Shown: positions 44,801-56,500 of the stretch, in pieces
Numbering within the stretch: position 1 is the stretch's first letter
Layout: the number at the start of each line of letters is the position of its first letter
Assembly (NCBI RefSeq): GCF_901709675.1
Contig: NC_051099.1
Coordinates: forward strand, 4,030,001-4,094,000
DNA length: 64,000 bases
DNA from: Syngnathus acus
Taxonomy: Eukaryota; Chordata; Actinopteri; Syngnathiformes; Syngnathidae
Direction: 5' to 3'
Made by a program: the position numbers and the translations under genes
The notes under the pieces: generated by a model
Databases searched by the model: none
Seen by the model: the letters and a program-made list of their open reading frames with translations, nothing else
Told to the model about the DNA's origin: nothing

Positions 44801-47800
44801 AAGCTAAAATTAGCTATTTAATAGCCTTTACTACTTACCAAGTTGCTAGGGTTCAACTCGGTTGACTTCTGGAAGTGGATGTAATTTGATTTTTTTGTTT
44901 GTTCAGGATGTGCTTTTCTAATGTCCGACGGAACCGACGTGGAACATGACACAGAAAGAAAAGCTTTTGTCTGACATCTTTCAACGATCAATGATTGGCA
45001 TATCTCCTACCGTTTCCCCCTTTTGTTTGCACCCTTTCAGTTTCGGAGCAGATAATAAAATTGACCATTATGCGTAATGTGTTCTCAGGCCCGCCATGGC
45101 ATAAAAAAACCCACAAGGTTGTTTACAAAGGAAGCATTGAGTTAGAAAAGGGGAAAAAAAAATGTCAACTTTTATCACGCCACTGCACAAGCATTTTGCG
45201 TTAGTCAGAAAATATCCCCTCGAGTTGTGCTACATCCGTGGAATGGAAAGCGGGGGCCCAATTTGAAAGACATTCTTGTAAGTATTCATGTGTAAGGAGT
45301 CCTGAGGCAGGTCACGTTTCTGTGTGACAGGCAAGCGTCGGTCTTTGCCGCGTAGCTCACTTCCCAGGTCTCGTTGCAGGGATTTAAGTGTCGGCTTTCT
45401 GTAATTAATAGCCGGGGTAAGCCCCCGTCGTGCCTCATCGCCAGACCAGGTGCTGCTCCGATCCGGTCCGGTCTTTTTCACCTCGATACCGTCTTGACAT
45501 GTGTACACAGCGAAGCGGCTAGCCAAAACAAAGTCGGCTGGAATCATCCCGGTGAATTTTAATGCCGCGGCGCTGATGGAAAGCTTATTGGTAAAGGATG
45601 TGGTTCGTTTAGTCGACTTTGTGTCAAGCACCATTCCGCTCGTGTCCCGCGCTGTTTAGCAGAGCTCGCCAGCTCTTGACAGATTGCCGTCCCGATGGGG
45701 AGATTTATCCAGCCGGCACTGCCAAAGGCACTGACACCATCATTAGGCTTTGATCAGCCGCAAGTCTGCGAGAGGAAGAGGAGAGAGTAATATTCTTGAT
45801 CTAATTACTCTGAGACATTTCAGGGGATGTAATATGTGATTTAACCTCTTCTCAGAGGCTATAAAAGGAAGCTGGGTTAATCTTCCTGGCAACCTCCTTT
45901 CCACGCAGTGTCTTAAATTTCCTTTTCCCACGAAGCCGGTAAAAGCCAGCGTGACGCGACAGTTTGCGCTCGGAGTGCTTCAACGTCGCGCTGACCTTTT
46001 CTTTTAATGCGAGCGGCGCTGTTGCGTGGATTTAGATGCTCTAAAAAAAAAAAAAACAACCCCAGTTGGCATCCTCCAAATAGAATCTTTTTGTTTCCAC
46101 GCTCCTCTCAGCGCCACGACTTGCAAAAGACTTGATTTGAACAAATAGATTGCAACTGGAACGGAGGGCTTTGGGGTTAATCAGTCAAACATGGTTAAAC
46201 AATTCTTGGGACATGAAGACATTAGTCTTGCTTTCCCCCCGAGCTCATCGGAGGCTTTTCTCTCGAGCGCCCGGGCTCGGCTTTTAGGGCCATGGGCTGT
46301 GGCCTGGCCTGCTCCACGGAGAACCCACACACTGGGCCCTCAGCATGCTCCATTGCTTCTGAATGCCCCTCCACTTTCCTCTCCGCCTTTGTTAGCTGGC
46401 ACAATTGCAGTGATGGATTAGCAAATTAAATGCAGACCTTTTCTGTTCACGGCCACCCTCTTTGCAAAAGTCGATTCGGGATATATCCCCGCACCTATTT
46501 ATTCCCCCCCACTTATTAACATTGTGCAGTGTCATTGACAGAATGATTCCACTGAGCCGTCATAAAGCCTCCGGGCGTCTTTTGTGCTATGGCCGAGATT
46601 TTGGACTTTGTTTTCCATTTTTTTTTTTTTTTTTTTTTTATGACTAAGCGCTGATCACACTGATGGATCGTGACCATGACGTGATGATAAGTGACTGCTG
46701 TCATTTCCTTCTCCAAACTGTTCTTTCCTTTTTGCTTGTTTACAAAAGCGTCACATTCCATATTTTTCCCAACAAGATTCTAAAGCTCTTTTTTTTTTCC
46801 CCTGCAGCTTGCAGTTAGCACAGCCCAGTCCTCTCTCTCTCCCTCTCGTTCACCCTCTTGATCCCCTTGGTGCCTCCTCCGCTCTTGTTTGGACGGTAGA
46901 CTGAAGAGACCCTAATTAGCAGGACTAGAGGGCCTCCTGAAGGTCACTTCCAACGCATTGGTGGGAGAACAGAAGACTTCTGGGAGGCTCGGGAACGGCC
47001 ATAAGTCAGCTGGCTTTACCGCACAATAGCAGATTTTTCTGTTAAGAAGGCCATATCTCAAAGATCCATTCATCATAAGCTCCAAAGTCTCCTACTTTAT
47101 CAAGCCACGTCTAGTCTGGGCTATCGAGACCTGATTGATGGTTCTGTCCTTATTGCAGGGAACGAGGGTCGATGGTAGAAATTTGCCGCTGGGTGCATTA
47201 ATGCTCTGTTCAACGGCGTGGACCTTTGAGCATGCATCATCAGTCTTAGATGGCCGCTGGAGATCTATGTGATGCAAGAAAGTGAGATATGGAAAGGAGT
47301 TTGATCAGCCGGGCCAAGTCTTGTTACTCGTATGACCGTATCGCTCTCGCAGGGGAGAAGGGATTTATGATCCAGTTAGCCTTCCTGGGTTTAGCTCCTC
47401 ATAAACGGTAGTTATTGTTTCTGTGTTGAGCGTATTGAGAATATGTTGCAGAAATAACACAAAGTTCCGTTTGACTATTAGTGCTTGTGAAGAAGACGTA
47501 ATTCTGGCGTCATGACAACGCGAGTACACAACTGGGCACTTGTGTGGGCTCAACAGACCAGGTGTTCCCATGCACACACAGAGGTGAGATGTTTGCCATG
47601 CTTGGCCTCTATTTGCCTGCCTTTTCCGCAGAGTCGTTGGTTGGCTGACCCTTGCCTGATGCCCACAACCAGTGTCGGTTGGCGGAAGAGCCAAAGTTCT
47701 CAGAGGGCACCCACAAACAAATGGGAGATGGAGGAGAGAACCATTGGCAGACGGAGCACTTCTCGCATTGAAAAAGATGACTTTTTGTTCTCCACGGGTG

Positions 47801-49739
47801 GAGGAACTGGTTTGGTCTGGCTGCAGGGCTAGACTGAATGTCAGAGCTGCCGAGGAGGCGGGCGGATCGGCATCTATTGAATACACACAGAGTCGGATTT
47901 TGAATCGGCTTTTTCTCTCGAAATTCTCAATGAAAATCCACCTGACCTTGGACAGATCTAGCAAAGAGTAGAAAGCTTGTTTGTAATAAACGTCCCTTAC
48001 CTGTTTTTTGTACGAAGCTCCATTTTAGACAGATCGCAGTTGGACTTCAGACGAGCTGGAACTAGAGGTGGTCCGTGGGGGATTTTGTCTGCGTGGGAGG
48101 GAGACTTGTGGGAACAGCTGCGTTGATAGTTTTGTTTATGGAGCACTCAACGCTGAGACATAAGCCGTGGGAACACCTGGATAAGAGGGCAAACGGTACA
48201 CGAGGCGGTGTCGGTTCTGCTTTTTGGAGCCGTACCAAAGCAAAATGCACACACGTGCTCTTCTGATGTGTGAGCGTAGCCTGCAATCCCAATCAACTAG
48301 CACTTAACAAAGATTTCCCGTTTCTCCTTTTTAATCGCAGCCTCAATTTGTCACCGGGGTGTCCAATTTCTCTTTCAGTGAGGCGAAGCATGGATGAGGC
48401 GGGAACACAAAATGGATGCACCTGCAAATGAAAACCGCTCTATCCTAATTTAGATTTACACCTGGGGGGGAAAAAAAATTCGACAGCTCTTTAGCTGTCA
48501 GCATGTTATTTCCCTTCAAAACAAGGGAAGAAGTTCAATAAGAAGTATTTTCAAATATAGGTCGGGCAAAAATTGCCAAATCATGGACGTCATGATTGCA
48601 TCTTTTCAGAAGTCAAATCTGTGGAATCAATACCATATTTTCTTTACTTCCTTTAACTCTAAAGGCCAGATGTCCCAGTATTTATTCATAAAGTATCTTC
48701 ATAGCGCTACACATTTTAATTAAACATGGCTGTATATTTGTTTACACCTTTTCCATCTGCTTCTACTGCAATTATCCAATTCATAACAGCACATTGAAGG
48801 TGTAAACAAGTTTAGGAAAACATCCATCTGGAGTGCCGTGATTATGTCACGCGGACTCCTGCACGCACACTTTCAAATACTCACGGCAAGTGTAACATCT
48901 GTTCGTCAATGTTGTTCTGAGCGTGCCCGCACCGAAGCCCCGCAGTCTGGCATCTGAGAACATGCGACTCAGCTCATTGTTGTCTGCCGTGACTCTTGGA
49001 TATGCGACTTTGAAGTCGAAAGAAAGCCAAATAAATGGGTTAAAAATGTGTATTGAACAGTCCTGAGCGTAGCCGTTATCGAAACTGCTCTAGCGCCAAC
49101 TTCTCTTTGCATTCTATGATCAAGCAACTTTGCGAGTCGCTAATGTCCGAGACCAATTTTCCCGGAAAGACATTTATCCTGATCGTGATCATTAGTGACA
49201 GCATCGCCAGCTAACAAGATGGCGAGGGGTGTTTTTTTTAATACGCTCCCACCATGTCATTATGGTGACGTAACAACAGGTGACATTTAAAAGTGCAGAT
49301 GTAGTCAGTGGAATATTTGCAGCATTGCTTTGTTTCGACATCCGATCGTACACGAGGATATTGTTTGTGTATTTGTGTCGTTGATAGTTATCAGCAAATT
49401 CCAGTTTTGCTACATTACATTTCGTTTTCCACCTTGTGACCAATAACAAAAGAGAGTCGGACGATGTTTTTGCGGAAACGTTTTGGGTATGCGTGGAATT
49501 ATTTTATTTTTTTCGAATTTGGTTTCTGTTTACAATTTCATGCCGACCTCACATAACGTGGTCTGTGTCAACGCTTAACGTGCACGTGTTTCCGCAGATA
49601 ATTGTTTCATTGTTTACATACAAACGAGACACCCCCATTCAAATGTTTGGGCTTTCAGGCTACAAATGGAATGCCTGTTAAGTCAGTTGTAAACTGAGCC
49701 TCAGTGTGATGGATGTCGTGTTTAGTCAGGTCTAGCATA

Positions 49740-50150
49740 ACAACGGATCTTTTGATACCACTTTTTTTTCCAGACCGATACTAGCTGAGTAATCACTGAT
49801 ACAAGTACCAATATCACTATATCTAAAATTTCAATGAACATAATCCTTTACAAATACCTATCTTGAAATAAATGATTATTATTAATATTTTGCATTCAGG
49901 GCTCACCTCAAGTTACAGACTCCCTCGTAGGTAGGTATCGTTAAGATTTTAACGATAGGACTACTCGTAACGATACTGCTTATCGATCCGGTACTTTGAC
50001 TGTATTTTTATCAGTTCTTTTTTTTTTTATTGAGGAAAACAACCAACACAAATAAATTTGTAGCAGTGAAACGAGGTGCCTCTAAAAATGCATCTCAGAC
50101 AAATATATTAAAAACGGGATCGTCCAGGTAGAAAGTGCAAAATAACGTAA
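49740..50150. repeat. Probable interspersed repeat remnant
   Basis: Contains TACTCGTAACGATACTGC, TTATCGATCCGGTACT and GACCGATACTAGCTGAG, words that recur in dispersed fish repeats. There is no second copy in the window, so the family is uncertain. Confidence 0.3.
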
Positions 50151-50995
50151 ATCAAAATGAGTCATTTGTCCGAACCGTAAATAATTGTGGCCTTCAACTA
50201 CCATCTATACGTTTTTCCGCAAATACTGTTTGCAAAAACTTGGTAATAGTAATCTTTTCATTTCTTGTAAACATACGCAAGAGCCCTCTTTCTTTCGACC
50301 GAATGCTTGAGCATTCTAGAAACGGAGAAAAAAAAAGCTCTTCATCCTGCTCCCTTTCTTTCTATACTTCCTATTCACACAGCCGGCTGGCAAGAAAAGT
50401 ACTGTAATTTCTCTCTCTGCCCTGAGAGAATCAACAGACTGTAGTTGCATTGAAGTTGTGCTTTTATTTGGCTGTATTTCAGACCTATAACCTGGGGCTA
50501 AACATGCAATTAAAATAACATCAGCCTGCTTTCACCACCACTCTCCTTCTCCTGCAGCAGCACTAGTTAGCACAAGCACTGAACAACACGATGACTTGGT
50601 TTCTCCTAATTGCTTTTGCTCTTAATCGGCAGAGAAAGCTGCAAATATTGTTTTCATTTTTTTTATTGTTTATTATTTCTATAGCTACCTATCGGTTTAA
50701 AATGAGCTGCTTTGGCTGCGCTGGTGGATCTTATCAGTTTGATTTGCTCTGTAATGATTGTCAAAGTCGGTTCCCTAAATGTTTTTCCGCATCAGCTGTC
50801 GACTTTGTTCTTATTGCTAAAATAAGACAAAATGTAGGTCAGCTTTAATGGGAACAATTTGACAACACACGACATCCCTTGCACCGATTGTGCTTTGGGT
50901 TTTTATGGCTTTATTGAAAAATGCAAGCACAATGTTTGTGTAAGTTGCCGTGGCGACTCGCCGAGTCACAGCCAGCCAGAGAAGCCTCTGTCGAC

Positions 50996-51019
50996 TGCCT
51001 GCCTGCCTGCCTGCCTGCC
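50996..51019 (+). repeat. TGCC microsatellite
   Basis: Six consecutive TGCC-type units within FAM222B intron 1. Confidence 0.85.
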
Positions 51020-51430
51020 TGTGCGGGGCTGATAGTGTGAGATGCCTGGCTAAACTCCACCAAACCGATGCCTGCTCTGCTGGCTAGGAACCCCAGTTCT
51101 CCACAGATGAAAATCAGTTTCCGCACCGGGCAGAGCGAACTGTGTCTCTGCATCACAAAGGCTCCTAAGCCCCCCCCTCCCCTCTGTTTGTCAGGAGGGG
51201 ATGATGGCTGGAGGCTTCAGACTAGACAGAGCCCCCTGCCTGGTGGTCAGAGTGCAATCCAGAACAAGAAGAAGCCAGTCAAATGCTGACTACCACCTGC
51301 AGAGTGGTGCCAGAGACAGCTCAGTCTCTGTCTGGGTTATTTCTGTCATAGCATTTGGAACAGGTCTCATCAAAACCTGATAAAATTCAATAACATTTTA
51401 TTTGACTTTTTTAAAAATTATTATTGTATT

Positions 51431-51638
51431 TTTTTTATTGTATTTAAGTATTTATTTAAAACATTTTTTAAATTTATTTAAATTTTTATTTTATATCAAT
51501 TATCTGTTAGGCGGAAGTGCCCTGACTTTTTTTTATTTTTCTTTGTTTATTTTTTTATTGTATTTAAGTATTTATTTTAATTTTGTTTTTTTATTTCTTT
51601 TTATTTTATTTTATATCAATTATCTGTTAGGCAGAAGT
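51431..51638 (+). repeat. AT-rich tandem duplication, period 120 bp
   Basis: TTTTTTATTGTATTTAAGTA and TTATATCAATTATCTGTTAG then GC(G/A)GAAGT occur at 51431-51518 and again exactly 120 bp later (51551-51638). The two ends of the unit are nearly identical and the T-rich middle differs. Confidence 0.85.
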
Positions 51639-53599
51639 CTGTTAGACCCCCCCCCCTCATAAATTGAGGACTACCTATAACAAAAATCTCAATTTCCGAT
51701 CAGTATGTGCTACGTGTAAGAAAAACAACAAAATGCTGCATGTCCTCCATGCTTGTCCCTTTTCTTTGCTCTGTCCCACCTGATAAGAAGCGATGCTATC
51801 TTTGTAACACCAGCTTACCCTTGACAAGCTGCAGTGAAACGAAAGGCGTTTCCAAACCGTAGCCCGTCTGGCAAGCTGATACAAGAAGGCCCGTTGGAAA
51901 CGTGACATGAAGTAGCTCCGCATGTAAGTTGCTGTGACACTGGTGCTGATACTGACGCCAGGCTTCCCCCCCTCCCTCCTTGCTCTTGGCTGTAAGGCGG
52001 TGTGTCAGCTGGGGCATTACCATAGGCTGACCTTTGCCGCCGCACTCCCCACTGCAGCGTTTTCTGACATTCAGGGGCGCTGTGGGGGAGAACAGGAAGG
52101 GGGTGGACTGATGGCCTGCTCGCTGTTTCTCGCCTGTAGCGGCTTGGCGTCTGCGTGTCCTTTTAACAGACACACCGCTAGCTTACGCTGGCATTTTATT
52201 TCCCGCGGCATCAATCAAAAACGAGCTTGTCACCCCTTTTTTCCCGAACGCCGCGCTGTATTTGATATGTGCTTTTCCCCTCCCAACCTGGGCGCTGCTG
52301 GTTGTCAGAGAGATTGCCGTTATCTTTATGTGAAATCTTGGCACCCTGATAAATGAGAGCTGGAAATCCTGTCGACTGACATCAAGGCGATGTGTACCTC
52401 AACTCCTTCCAAGGCTGAGAAGGGTGGGGGAAAAAAAAGAATAACATATCAGACCAATTAAAGTTAATGCATGGTGACACAGTGAATCGAGAGCAGGGAT
52501 TGCTGCCATATGGCGGTCCAGGCTGTAAATCGGAAAGGGAGGTGTCGGAAGCGCAGCTTGCAGAAAGGGTGCATACAGTATCAAAGAAAATTGACCGAAA
52601 TTTTTTTTTCTTCTACTCCCTCTGCCCCCTTACCCCCACCTGCAGCACCCCAAGGTGCACCGCTCTCAGGTATCTGTGTGGAAGTGGCAGCTTCATTAAG
52701 GCTTTTTTTTTTTTTTTTTTTCCTCCACTCGCCAGGAGGATTTAAATGAGCTGTCGTCCTGACCTTTTTGAGCTCCTGCTTTTTAAAGCAGGTTCACCCC
52801 CCTCCCCCCTCCCAAACCTGCCACCTGCCCTTTCTGTCTTTCCACCTCTCCGTCTCACTTTGTCACCCTTTCCTATACTTGTCTCTTTTCCCCGCAGGGG
52901 GGGGGGGGGGGGGCGACACCTTTAAGCCATCGCAGGCATGCCAAGGTTGTTTTGTGGGTAATTGCCTCCCTCATAGACTCGGTCTGCACACACTTACCAC
53001 ACTCGGCTGATGCCATGCCGTAAAAGGAAGAGAGGGCACCGAGTCTTTCGACTTCATTTGCTTCCCCGACTGTTCTTTAGTGCTGATTAAGCAAGCATCT
53101 GTGTTGTTTGGAATCCAGCAGTAAGCCAAGTGGAGCATGCCTAACGTTTTTCTCCCTCTCTATTACATCAGGGTTATTGCACAGATTGGCAGCCATTTTT
53201 TTCCCCCATTTCTTTTCACGTCATCCCGGTCCGGCTCCCTCGTCTAACGTCTCCAAACAAACGTCGGTAAGACGGTAGCGGGATCCTAGGAGCATGTAGG
53301 ACGAGGAGGTGGAGGAGGGACTCCATTTAAACCTGCTACCCTCCCCTCAGGCTCATTTTACTTGTGAGGTTTGATGTTTAATTCAAGTTGTTAACAGCAT
53401 CAAATGTCACCTTACCTGACGCTCCAAGTGTGAATCAGTGTGTAATTCAACAGACTTCCTAAGGTGTCTGCCTGTGGGGATAAGGTCTTTTAATCAGTAT
53501 TGCTAAGCAACCTCCCGATTTTTTTTTTTTTTCTTCTTGCTTCCTTTCCACAGTGTGAGGAGAAGTGCGTGCCCCATGTTGCATTAGTGTCTGTGTGAA

Positions 53600-56500
53600 A
53601 TGCTGGCCTGTCTGCCAGGGCCAGGTGACCTCCCCCTCCAGCTTCTCCCCCACACGCAGATGAACACTGGACTTCAGAAATGTAAGTAGCGACCATCCCA
53701 CACGGCCAACCGAATCTGTTCCGATCGTACCGGCATGTACACATGCCAGACATTCTTTTAGATATTAAACAAATATTAGACTGGACTCAAAATGAACAGC
53801 AATTGCGGGGGGGGAAGTATGATCACAAACAATACCAAATTTTGGGGGAAATGGTTTTATAACACCTTCATGTCAAATCCAATTTTATTCGATGAATCGA
53901 CAGAATAAGCATGAATATTTCATGAATATTACCTCAGCTTCCTTAACCCCAATCATAAAGGGCCATGCCTTTCAAATCACCTACATAAATCAGTCACATG
54001 GATTAAAGCTCACACCGTGCTCCATTCAATCCTAAAAAGTACCCCTCAACGTGACCCATTTCTATGGTACGTTTTTTTTTTTTGGGTCACAAAAAAAAAA
54101 AAGCTCCCAGCTCATCAGGACTGTAATTTCAGAATGCCAGTAATCAGCCAACCCCCTGGGAGATCAGCAAGCATGAAGCAGTCTGCTAAGTGCCAGCGTC
54201 TGTTGCCTCACTCAGGCAGGTTTGTGACGTGCCCGCCATCAGTCGGACTCTTTCCCCTGCTCCCAGACAAATTGGGGCAAAAATGATACTCCGTTTTTTT
54301 TTTTTTTTTTTGTCTGCTCAATCCCTTTTGATGACGAGCACAGTATATTTGGTCATTTCAAGCCAATATCATCTCCTCTTAAAAGTACATTCTTGGCCTC
54401 GCTTGACCTCACCGAGTGAGTCATCACTTGTAATCAAGTAAATGAGCTTCTGTTTTTGTTAGCATTTGAGTTTTAGAGAGGCCTGGACTCTGTCTTTCAC
54501 CCTTTCCCTGCACCTCCATTTTCACTGAAGGTCTTAGACCACCAGGTTGGCCACTCTCTGCCGCGGCGGTGCATAAGAGAAGTCATTTAGAAGTTCCGAG
54601 CTCGCGGGTTGCTGTCAGAGGCAAGGCCGGCCGGGATCAGCTGCTCTATTTATCATTGGGGAGTGTCTGTTCGCAGATGATGCCTGTGAAAAGCAAAAGG
54701 GCTGGCCCAGGTGCACAAAGATACAGCAGGGTCGTGCAGCCATGATGTCTCACATACCAGGAAATGGCCCTTGGTCCTCCATTCTTCTAAGCAGAACAAA
54801 CATGGAGCCTGGCGGGGGCCACCGGGCAGATTTTGATTGTTTTTTTTTTTGCATCTCACAGAGATCAAAAAGCAGCCCACTTTCTCCTGCTCTTTCTGAT
54901 ATTTTGAATATCGAACTCTTTGACCCTGTCAGCATGGCTGCACACGCGGTAACTGAATTCAACAGTCTCATTCAACACCGAAGCTTCAATTTTCCTGCTA
55001 CTGAGTGAAAATTTGCAATATCAAACAGCGTGAGCGCCTTGCCCCCCCCCCCCCTGCTGCTTAAACCATGTTCAATAAGAACAGTTGTTTGAATAAAAGA
55101 AGCCCTAATTAGAGCCTGCTGACTGTGCACTTGTGTGCCAACAGCGGGGTAATTAACACACAAGCCAACGTAGCCCCCCCTTTCCCCTGCTTGCTGTAGA
55201 AGGTTGCTTAGTTGGGAGATCTTAGATGATGCGCCCGTCGCCATCGGCGACCGCCAACAAACTTCACTTATATCCTCATTAACCCTCCCTTGATACTTTA
55301 AGCCCTTCAATTAATCCAGGTTTGAGGTGAAGGTTGAAATGCTAATAAGCGAGCGCATACATTTGCAGCCTGGGCTTTTTACACAGGTTTATTGATTCAT
55401 CCCCCCCCCCCTAAAGTTTTTCTTAGATTTTTTTTTCCAAGTTGACAACATTTCCGCTCAACTGCTATTAGCATATACAAGCCAAGATAGACAAAGGTTC
55501 CAAGTGGCGGTGTCATAAAAAAATATTTGAAATGCAAACGTCAAGCAAAGTAATTCCCCCGACGTCTAAAACACTTTGCCAGCCTTCTCTGTCACGCTAT
55601 CATGCACTTTTTTGAAGGATTCTTCTGGGGATCCTCTGCAGCGCTGTCATCACGGCCATCTTGATGTCATCCACGTCTTTCAAATTGTCCCCTGATGATG
55701 CCCTTGAGTTTGGGAACGAGTAAAAAAAAAAAAAAAATCAAACTGAGCCAGGTCGGGTTGAGTTTTCTCAGCTAGGAATTGCTAGTTGCTCAGGACGTTG
55801 AGAACTGCTGCCATGAGTTGAAACAATTGAACATCATATGAAGTTAAAAATGAGTTTTAAATTTAGACAGTGAGGGGGCTTCTCCAGTATGACTTTGGAC
55901 CTCTGCTGTCTTGCTTTCTTTGACCTTGGCAAGATGGAACTCTTTCAATGAAGGCTCTTAAATTTGGCCTCCCGGGTCATACTCCATGACTCATCACCCG
56001 TGATGACTCCCTAGCAAGTCATTATTACTCACTCTCCTCATTGCTTGATGACCTGACACTAAATATATGTCTATAAAAGAAAAAAAAATGGAATTAGATG
56101 CAGCGAACGACGGTCAGACTTTCCTACTCAAGGATGATTACAGTGTAGCGAAATATATATTTGTGACACCATCGCAGGAACATTTCTGACATATCTTCTA
56201 TGTCGGATGGAAAAAAAGAACACAAGATCCTCTTTTTTTTTTAGCAACAAAAATTAACTCCACTGGCAGCATTGATGCCGCCAGTTTGCTTTTCACTTTT
56301 CTAAATCGGGTTTTATCACCAAGTGCGGTATGTTCTGTATGCTGACACTGGGAATAATGCGAAGACCATTTTGTCGTTGTGCAGTCAGCGTTGATGTCAC
56401 AAAGGCCATTTATCATTAGCGGCAGTTGACAGGGGGGGGGGGGGAGTCCATCCTCGCCATGTGTCTGCCTTTGCTTGCCCTGGCATTTATTCAGTGACAC

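Larger units (their letters stand above)
39580..53599 (+). other. FAM222B intron 1 (14 kb)
   Basis: No coding exon that I can support, in spite of many short frames. Contents: a 27-base C-run (40682-40708), a fold-back element (41791-41897), C-, T- and G-runs (42542-42561, 46618-46639 and about 52899-52913), an AT-rich tandem duplication (51431-51638), a TGCC microsatellite (50996-51019) and a probable repeat remnant near 49740-50150. The stretch 42.7-48.4 kb is nearly free of recognisable repeats and rich in TAAT-type motifs. Confidence 0.6.

Noticed and set aside
47365-47964. 199-residue minus-strand frame in FAM222B intron 1
   Set aside because: Low-complexity composition, no recognisable domain, no splice or family support; chance frame in GC-richer DNA.
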